Shown in pieces: positions 56,640-64,000 of a stretch of 64,000 bases of DNA; the stretch's first letter is position 1, and every line of letters starts with the position of its first letter. The notes beneath the pieces were generated by a model, which searched no databases, was not told the DNA's origin, and saw nothing but the letters and a program-made list of their open reading frames with translations. A program made the position numbers and the translations under genes. Origin of the DNA: Limnanthes douglasii subsp. nivea (lineage: Eukaryota > Streptophyta > Magnoliopsida > Brassicales > Limnanthaceae); contig JAUPFV010000002.1 in the NCBI GenBank assembly GCA_036936605.1, positions 247,401,305-247,465,304 of the forward strand. The letters run 5' to 3'.

Positions 56640-57010
56640 ATATGTTACCAAAAATATTAACTAGTCTTGCATATATCATCATGTACATGGTTTCACATCA
56701 TTTACATGGTTGCGAATTTATCATCATTTGATGAGTTCACATCATTTATATGGTTTCGCATCTATCATGTTACATAGTTTCACATTATTTACAAAATATT
56801 TTTTCCTCTATCATCATATAATGGTTTCACATCATTTGTATGGTCTCGCATGAATTTCCTTGTCAATTATCTATCAAACCTATGAATAGGTTTGACATCT
56901 ATCACCAATCATGTATTTGGTTATGAATGATTTCGCATATATGACCACCATGTTTATTATACACGGGTCCTGCATCTCTCATGCATCATAAGGTCTCACA
57001 TATATCATTA
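56640..57010 (+). repeat. degenerate minisatellite (CATGGTTTCACATCATTTA type)
   Basis: About eight imperfect repeats of 'ATGGTTTC(A/G)CAT' with 'TATCATCAT' between them. It is of the same word class as the array at 54.5 kb and lies directly downstream of the 57.2-59.5 kb MULE on that element's strand. Confidence 0.7.
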
Positions 57011-57174
57011 TCAACTGTATTTTGGTCATGACAACTGTCAAATAGTCAAAATGACAGTTTCAATATAAGGCTTATTAATTTTTATGTATTTTTATTATGG
57101 AAAAAAGTTTTAAAAAAAACCCAACTAAAAATATAAAAATTATAGCGATCTTACAAAACCTATATACATGTTTG

Positions 57175-59470
57175 TCTATTATGTTCACATTTCAAACAAC
57201 GACTAAACATTGTATTTCGGGTACTTAATTCTCCTTTAGATGGAATATGTTTCTTCTTAGATCATCCACCTTTCATTTTCCAAATTGAAAGAAGTATATA
57301 TGAAGAAGTTTTTGAAGTAGATGCTTAACCAAAAGTAGTTAATGCGGACATTCCATATGAATACGATGTCTTATAAGAGCTTGTAAAATAGCACGACTCA
57401 ACATATTTAATAGGATTTCTGACTATATAAAATATGACAAGAAAATCATGAGATCATGGACAACAATCTTGTTTTCAGGCGCCATAAGAACATGTAGATA
57501 CACTAAGATCAATAACCATAATAGGATTACAAAAGACTTCATGTAAAAAATGAGTAGAAGAATGAACTATCTATGGACGACCTTTTTCCATATTGACTTT
57601 TAACTTTTTATCAAATTCTGGATATAAATCATTTGTCCAATGTTCAACCTCAGTATAAAATCTTGAAATATGACTTATAAGTAATACTCTAATCCTGTCA
57701 ACTAACTTAATTATAGGTAAACTATAATATTGTCTGATCTGGTGAGTAAAATTCATAGAACCATACCTACTACCTTTAAAAACAAACATACACATATTTA
57801 TCTAAAAGTAATTTATCATAAAACTAACAACTTTATGACCTCATTCTTTGTGAAATTTGTCCATATATTGAATGTACATTTTATGAGTAGCAGCATAAAC
57901 ATATTTTCAAACATGTAAGTCATTTTTTTCCTTAAATGGTGTCGATGTATCCCTCAAATAATACTTCAAATTATTTATAAGACGATAAATACAATATATA
58001 TGATAAAAATCTAGAATAAAAAAAATACAACACTAATGATACCTAAATGACGATCACTAGTAAATGTGACTTGACGATCCAACAAATGGGTATTCAACAT
58101 CTCCAGAAACTATAACTATTTTTTAGAATCTTCAGCTCCAACAATACCAAATGCAAATAGTTATATAAGATTTCACATCTATCATATTAATTATACCCGA
58201 TTTCACATCTATTATACTGATTATATATGGTTGCGCATCTATCATATTAAGATATCAGGTTTTACATCTATCTTATTGATTATATATGGTTTTACATATA
58301 TCATATTTATTATGTATGGTTTCGCATATATCATTCTGATTAGTTATGGTTTCGCATCTACCATGATGCATGATTTCACATCTATTATATATGGTTTCAC
58401 ATTTATCATATTTGGTTATACCTGATTTCACATTTTTTATATTGAACATAAGAAAATAACATGTTTTGTAATAGAAAATAGTACATAACAAAACTCACCA
58501 TTGTTACTATTTTTAACTATGCCAAATAACAATACCTCTATATACTTCCCCATTAAAAAAAGTTCCATCAATAAATAAAAATAGACGATAATAATTGAAA
58601 CCATGGAGACAAGAACCAAATGCTACAAAACAAAGCTTGAAGACACTGTATACAGCAGGACGTAGTCAGTACTGCTATAAAAAAATCTTCAATATATTAA
58701 AATAACTCGTAAATAGTTTATACGAACTAGAACTATCTCCATATACAACCATCTTAGTTTTCCCTAAATAAATCTATGAAAGAGGATGAAAGATATATAA
58801 ACTGTAGTCATTTTTTAAAATTGATTTTATACTTTGGCTGTAACATCAATATTGTTTATAACACAAACAAGTATCTCATGAGCAAACAAATCCAAAGATA
58901 AATGTTTTTTTTACTTTATTTACAAAAACCAGTCCCACAAGTGTGAGGTTGGACATATTTATTAACAACAACAAAACCATTAGACTTGTCTTTTTAAGCA
59001 TAAAGTCTTCAAAGGCATCCCTTTGAATCTTTTTTCTTGCAATGAGCATATACTTTTTTATTATTATCATTATGAAGATATTTGAAAGTATTTTTTTTAA
59101 AGAGAACTTAGTAATAACTAATCTTAAACCTATTGAACTGTCTGGAAAAAAAAACCTGTCCAACACTACTAATTTCATTAACCTAACCAGCAGTAGCAAG
59201 TTATTTTTTCTTGTAATTCATACAAAATTTTGAGCAGTTTCTTGACAAATATAATCATGATACAAAGCTTCGAATAAACTTTGAGCAGTTTCTCTAATAT
59301 TATCACCAACAACATCATCGCTTTCAATATCAATAGTAACATTTGGAACCTCCAAAGTATCAACAATTGATACCAAAGTAACTAAAGCATTATCACAACC
59401 TAAAATGATGTTCTTAGGTCACCGCAACTGTATCTTAATCTGAATTTACCTCGAAACAACACATCATATT
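57175..59470 (-). pseudogene. MULE transposase remnant interrupted by a minisatellite
   Basis: Minus-strand order matches a plant MULE transposase: N-terminal zinc-finger-like part (VNKYVQPHTCGTGF, about 58,960-58,920), FLFIDGTFFNG (about 58,590, first catalytic Asp), EDSKK, stop, LEMLNTHL and SDRHLGII (58,135-58,040, second catalytic region), LPIIKLVDRIRVLLISHISRF and KKLKVNMEKGRP (57,715-57,571), a SWIM-type zinc finger region (VIDLSVSTCSYGA, then NPIKYVESCY, 57,520-57,390), and a CCHC-like end RCLKCEHNRQT (about 57,190). Frameshifts are frequent. A minisatellite array (58,165-58,440) sits between the IDGT and SDRH blocks. No terminal inverted repeats were found. Not functional. Confidence 0.82.
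58165..58440 (+). repeat. minisatellite (TATATGGTTTCGCATCTATCAT type) inside the MULE
   Basis: About nine units of roughly 28-33 bp, each 'ATATGGTTTC(G/A)CATCTATCATATTGATT'. The 64-residue and 72-residue frames here are translations of the repeat (recurring YGF..II pattern), not genes. Same word class as the neighbouring arrays. Confidence 0.9.
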
Positions 59471-59589
59471 TACCTGAAATAAATTTAGTCATATATTCAA
59501 AGTCTTCAAACATACTAAGATCACATATTACAATTTCACCATTTAGTTTTAAAATACATTGTTAGCTTATAAATATCGTGTACTTTTCA

Positions 59590-59720
59590 ACTCAAAAAGT
59601 AAAAATAATAAACATCTCGCATCTATCATAAGAAAAATAACAACGATCCCGCATATATCATTAGAAAAATAGCATGTGTCTTGCATATATTAGACAGATA
59701 TCTCAAATCTATCAAACAAG
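59590..59720 (+). repeat. short cluster of CTCGCATCTATCAT words
   Basis: Four spaced copies of '(T/C)C(T/C)CGCAT(C/A)TATCAT' type lie in 130 bp, continuing the word class of the arrays at 54.5, 56.6 and 58.2 kb. Confidence 0.6.
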
Positions 59721-61355
59721 TGTCATACATCATAATAAAATAAGTATTATGCAGATGTGAGACGAGAGACACGAGACCATAACATATATATGTTTGTAAA
59801 CTTCATATTCTTTGTGAAAAATCATCCATAACCTTACTTTTTAGCTACATGTTATATAAAAACTGAAAATAATTAAAAATGAGTAAAACCTAACTTAATT
59901 AAATGTTTCAACTACATTTTATAGATAATTAAACCTAAGATCAAGTGCAAATAAAACTATATCTTAAAAATATAGAACTTGCAAAGTCGAGTTTTAAAAA
60001 GTTAATAATAGCTTCTAAATTAACAATGAAATCAAATGAAAATCAATAATGAAATCATAATATAGAAAATAGCAAAAACTAAAAAACGAGAAGTTATATC
60101 GTCACAGTACCCGCAATCTACTGTAGATCCAAAAAAGTATAGAAAGAAACAAAATATAAATAACACTATTATTATGGTACAAAGAGAAAATATATTAGTA
60201 AAACATATGTTTTATATAATTCATTAAAGATATTTTGAGTATTATGAAAAATAGTTTGATATTAAATAGTAAATAAAAAAATTAAATGATTTTTTTAGAG
60301 ATATACTAAAAACAAAAGTTTTAAATGGATACTAGTTTGGTATTTGGATTTTTGGTACTTTTTTTAATCAAAAGAAACTTTTATTGATTTTTAAAAGTTT
60401 GAAAACAAAAATGATTTAACTTGCAATTTTATAATAAAAATTAAATTGGAGCCATAACTAAATTGAGGCGCCAACGATGAAAATTCAAGAGACTATAGCT
60501 AGACTGCTTGAAATTAGAAAAGGATAAAATCAGGGTAGCTAGAAGTATACTGAACCAGATAAAAAGAGACCCCGTAATCCATGATTCTTTCGATTTAAGA
60601 CGATGAGAATCTGAACCATTAACGATGAATAATTGGTCTTATATATTGTAGGATGCATTTTTTCAAGCACTTGGAGCTCACACAAGGTCACGGAGGATCG
60701 ATCGAGGTAAAAATAGTAGATATTAACACCATGAGGAAAAAAATCGAGTGAAACTTCATTAAAAGAAGACTGCTGATATTAGCATTTAAGATTTTTTTGC
60801 AGAAACACTCTCCTTCAGGAATCCTAAAGGATCAGACTCACAAAAGCATAGCCTCAAGCCAGACAATCGATCGAGGGGAACACTTTAAGTGAGGAGAATT
60901 TCTTGTCAAATTTGGAAAGGTATGATGATTCTCAATACAATATTCTGAGATTTGCGATGATTGAACTCTGAATTTTCTTTTATGTTTTTGGATTTCTGGC
61001 AAGAGACCTGTTTGAGAATTAAACTGTAAACTAAGAATAATGCTAGTCAGGTTGAACATGTTGAGTGAGTTAGTGATCTTAAGAAATTTATAACAAGTAA
61101 CCATGGAATCAACACTTAGAAATTTTAGTCATTTAATGATATATAACTCAAACTAATGTTTTCCGAAAAATGATAGCCTTGATAGGATTAGGGATCTGAG
61201 AGTTATTAAAGTTGATTTTTCATCTTACATTTAAAATTACATTTAGCAAGCCTATTTGTTGTGTTGTTTTGGACCCTATAAATGTGAGATAAAGCCATTG
61301 ATGATGAAATAAGACTTTTACAATAAGTCATATATGGTTTAAAAGTCTATGCAAA
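59721..61355. other. spacer, no gene seen
   Basis: AT-rich. The 88-residue minus-strand frame at 61,104-60,838 shows no family. Text such as 'CCCCGTAATCCATGATTC' (60,570) is GC-richer but without a pattern I can name. Confidence 0.5.
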
Positions 61356-61359
61356 ATTT

Positions 61360-62760
61360 ACGAGAAGAAATAAATTCCACTAATAATTTGGAATTACTTT
61401 CAATGCCAACATTGAAAATGTTTAGCTTTTTGTACATTAAGAGGCCATCTAAAATGGATCTACCTTTAACAACCAGGGGATTGGTTTTGCCATAAATTCT
61501 GCCAAAACCCTAAATAATATTACCATGATTATTTCTAAAAAGACCACTACCATTAGCCTCTTCGTTAGGCAAACAAGAACCATTTATATGTAACTTGAAT
61601 TTGTTGCGGGATGAAGGTGTCCAGTTAAGAATATAAATCTTCTTAGAGTTATTAAGATGGTTATAACATCATATATATATATATAGCCACATGCTCATCT
61701 TTGGCCCAATGAGTTTTCTTCAACATGTTAGCTTGATCCATGTTAATGACAATTTGGTTTATATAGATTATGGAAGAGTTAGTAAAGTGAATAGTATTGG
61801 TTCTTAGATTTGTTCCTAGAATTCAAGATCTCCCAACTAATTAAGACATGCATGATTGTCCTTATATAAACATATTTATTGAAGGACCAGAACCAGTTTC
61901 TCAAAATATGACTAAAAAGGGTGATGATTAGTTGGGTTGGCCTAAAGAAGATGCATGATTTTACAATAAATACTAGCCATGTATACAGCCCAAATAGATT
62001 TTTTGCCTCTAAATTTGTACCATAATTTGTAGGAAAATGTTTCTTGTAAGTCTTTGAGAGACCTAATATCTAAGCCACATTCATCAAAGGCTTTAGTAAC
62101 ATTAGACCAACTAGACGAGATAATAAAATTAGATTCAAGAGAAGATCTCTATAGATATCTATTGCACATTCTTTCAATCCTAAAAGTTACAGATTTAGGG
62201 AAACAACTATTGTGCAACCAGTAAAGAGGAAAAACTATAAGGAATGAGTTGATTAGAGTAAGCTTCTCACCATAAGATAAGTGGTTATCATTCTAGTCAT
62301 TTATCTTCTCTCTTATTTTTGAAATAAGAGGCTCGTGATTAATAATCTTGTTGTTGATGTTAATTGATACACCTAAGTAAGAAGTGGACATGATACTTAA
62401 AGATAAACCAATATGAATTTCAATGTTTTCTCTTTTACTATGTTTTACGACTTACAGTAGTGATAACCTTAGTTTTATCTTTGTTAATAACATGACCATA
62501 ATTAAATTAATTTGATAATGATACATGAATGAAGCAAGGAAATAAATATATGAAGGAATAATGTTGGTGAAGATCAAGAGATCATCAACAAAAGCAAAGC
62601 AATAGATGATCAAGGGGATTTTGGTCTTGTAAGTCATAGATTTATTTTCATTAAAGAGCTTGTTTAGGCCATGAATTATATATTATTCAGCAAGAATGAA
62701 AATACTAGGGACAATGGATCATCTTGTCTTATACCTCTTAAGGATTTGAAATATCCTTGA
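61360..62760 (-). mobile_element. LINE (L1-type non-LTR retrotransposon), 3' half, decayed
   Basis: Minus-strand reading gives the reverse transcriptase middle: GYFKSLRGIRQDDPLSL (62,755-62,700), FAFVDDLLIF, the (F/Y)xDD catalytic box (62,615-62,585), LGVSININNKI, INDWNDNHLSYGEKLTLINS (62,300-62,240) and WLHNSCFPKSV. Then comes an RNase H-like domain (FKLHINGSCLPNEEANGSGLF, GFGRIYGKTNPLVVKG, 61,600-61,450). Order and spacing fit plant L1 elements. Stops and frameshifts are scattered. The upstream part is cut by the LTR of element F at 62,761. Confidence 0.88.
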
Positions 62761-63055
62761 TGATAATGATATAAAATATTGAGGACTAAAATATAATAAT
62801 TAATGACTCATACGAACAATTGTAAATATATATAACATATTTCAGTCTATTTGGAAAGATATAGGGTTAAAGTGTAATTAACCCATTTTTGTAACTACTT
62901 CAGTTATTCTAACTCTGTTCGCCTAATATAATGGCCAATGCTGAACTTAATGAGGATGAGACTTTTCACTTGTGAACTATCTACTCAAGTTTTACTTTCT
63001 CTCTAAAAAATCAACTTCCCTCTTTACATGTCTCTAGAATCATATATAATCCACA
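62761..63055 (+). repeat. 5' LTR of element F (about 295 bp)
   Basis: The end CA at 63,054-63,055 is firm because CCAAATTGGCGACC follows. The start TGATAATG at 62,761 is chosen by comparison with element B and because the LINE reading frame (GYFKSLRG) stops being convincing there. The start could be off by tens of bases. Confidence 0.62.
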
Positions 63056-63080
63056 CCAAATTGGCGACCACATTGGGAGT
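63056..63080 (+). other. primer binding site of element F
   Basis: CCAAATTGGCGACCACATTG follows the LTR directly, with TGGCGAC as in element B and the usual Tat-type continuation (CCACATTGGGA). Confidence 0.7.
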
Positions 63081-63180
63081 TGATTGATTGGTGCCTTGAT
63101 TTCTTGATTAAAAAACCATAATTAATTGATTTCTTGTTTCATTTTGATTGTTCTTCATCGATTCTTTGAAGTTGTTTTGG

Positions 63181-64000
63181 ATGAATAATGGAACCAAGGA
63201 ATGAAAAAGATCTTTTGGTTCGAAAGGAAGTTGAGGCGCTAAAATCTAATCTACAATGAGGAGAAGGTAAAGAAGATGAGTCAGTTTCAGTTCAACATAC
63301 TCACTCAAATATTGAAATGCGAATGAACCAATTACTAGATAAAATCACGTCTCCAAATGAGAAGTATGATTAAATAAAGCAAGATATTTTATCAGCTAGG
63401 CTAAAATCTGAGGTAAAGCAAGTGGATGATAAAAATGATGTTGACAACCAATCTGATCGATCTTGTACAGCTCGTCAGGTTTGAAGTGAGCAGAAGAAAA
63501 CACATTTTGAATCTAATTAAGAGCGTCATACTTCACGAAAAGAGAAAAAGACAAGCAAAGATATATTACGTCCAGTGATGATGAGTTGAACAGTTCAGGA
63601 TCTGAGTATAAGAGGTACCGGGGGTCGAAAGAAGAAATAGGTCGGCCTCGAAAATCACAAAAACAATACAAAAAAGTAATGACAATGTACCTCGTTATTT
63701 GAGGGAAACAGAGTGGTGTGAAAGGAATAGGTCGAATCAATACACATGAATAGATGATCAGAACTTGTATGCTGTCATGGGAACATGAAATAATAATCAG
63801 TATGTGCAAGGAGTTGACTAGAGAAACTTTTCATTGACAACTGAGATAAGATCCATCACTCTTCCGAAGCGGTTCGATATCTCTAAAATCAAAAAGTTCG
63901 ATGGGATTCAATATCTCGATGACCACATCAGTCAATTTAAAAACTACATAATGAATTTTGAAGACGATGATAAGCTGGTATGCATAGCCTTCTCTAAGAC
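63181..64000 (+). pseudogene. gag, 5' part (element F)
   Basis: The start is the ATG at 63,181 or 63,188. In broken frames the sequence reads LVRKEVEALKSNL, stop, MRMNQLLDKITSPNEKYD, stop, LKSEVKQVDDKND, NQSDRSCTARQV (about 63,450), then RSITLPKRFDISKIKKFDGI, DDHISQFKNYIMNFEDDDKL (63,920-63,980). Each block has a direct counterpart in the gag of element B (DKINMLNEKYE, NQSDRSCTDRHV, KRFDIAKVEKF, DDHIEQFKNYIMNFED). At least five stops are present. It continues past the window end. Confidence 0.83.

Larger units (their letters stand above)
62761..64000 (+). mobile_element. Ty3/gypsy retrotransposon, Tat lineage, 5' end (element F; continues beyond window)
   Basis: LTR (62,761-63,055), PBS, and gag in order on the plus strand. 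The LTR start TGATAATG and its inner phrase AGGACTAAAAT parallel TGATATGG and AAGACTAAAGT of element B's LTR, and the LTR-PBS junction is identical over 13 bp. Element F is therefore a close relative of B. Gag is broken by several stops, so this copy is dead. It sits inside a LINE. Confidence 0.85.

Noticed and set aside
58231..58491. 64- and 72-residue frames with recurring YGF and CETI words
   Set aside because: Both are translations of the minisatellite, whose unit length is close to a multiple of three.
1..64000. CRISPR arrays, operons, prophage or defence islands
   Set aside because: The DNA is a plant nuclear region. The short repeats seen are microsatellites and minisatellites with no regularly spaced unique spacers.

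Overview
The window is AT-rich nuclear DNA from a flowering plant, most likely a eudicot. It has spliced genes with GT-AG introns, plant-type Ty3/gypsy (Tat lineage), Ty1/copia, LINE, SINE and MULE remnants, and long microsatellites. I cannot name the species. Only two genes look intact, both on the minus strand. One is a four-exon gene (30,593-32,237, 410 aa) of the plant 'gar2-like' nuclear protein family. The other is a nine-exon GEK1/DTD2-type D-aminoacyl-tRNA deacylase (48,033-50,752, 314 aa). I built both models by hand; every junction is GT-AG and the frame holds to the stop codon. From memory, the Arabidopsis homologues carry consecutive locus numbers (At2g03800 and At2g03810), so this looks like an old gene pair pushed about 16 kb apart by retroelements.

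Layout. 1-4.5 kb: degenerate Tat-type gag-pol, plus strand (element A). 4.6-9.4 kb: a related element in the opposite direction (B), cut off after its second RNase H, with its PBS and a 314-bp 5' LTR. 9.4-13.4 kb: AT-rich spacer with a roughly 150-bp tandem repeat carrying a perfect hairpin. 13.4-16.5 kb: two tandem decayed copies of a plastid-type glucose-6-phosphate dehydrogenase gene, minus strand. 18.4-21.8 kb: a third decayed Tat element (C) with a duplicated 146-bp promoter segment. 22.0 kb: a SINE. 23.1 kb: an F-box remnant. 26.3-27.3 kb: a MULE transposase remnant. 28.1-29.3 kb: an unidentified tandem duplication. 30.6-33.7 kb: the gar2-like gene with leader, TATA-like box and G-box. 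34.4-35.9 kb: small tandem repeats. 36.1-44.9 kb: two more Tat elements (D and E) fused head to tail, with E inserted into a Ty1/copia reverse transcriptase. 45.6 kb: a second SINE. 48.0-50.9 kb: GEK1. 51.2 kb: a GC-rich foldback. 51.8 kb: a third SINE. 52.4-59.7 kb: two MULE transposase remnants embedded in minisatellite-like arrays. 61.4-62.8 kb: a LINE, interrupted by the LTR of a sixth Tat element (F), whose gag runs off the window.

The two intact genes have unrelated housekeeping roles: GEK1 removes D-amino acids from tRNA, while the gar2-like protein has no established biochemistry. I found no operon-like or defence-like system. The least ordinary parts are the G6PDH double pseudogene, the SINE family with clear target-site duplications, the D/E element fusion, the MULE/minisatellite region and several strong foldbacks.
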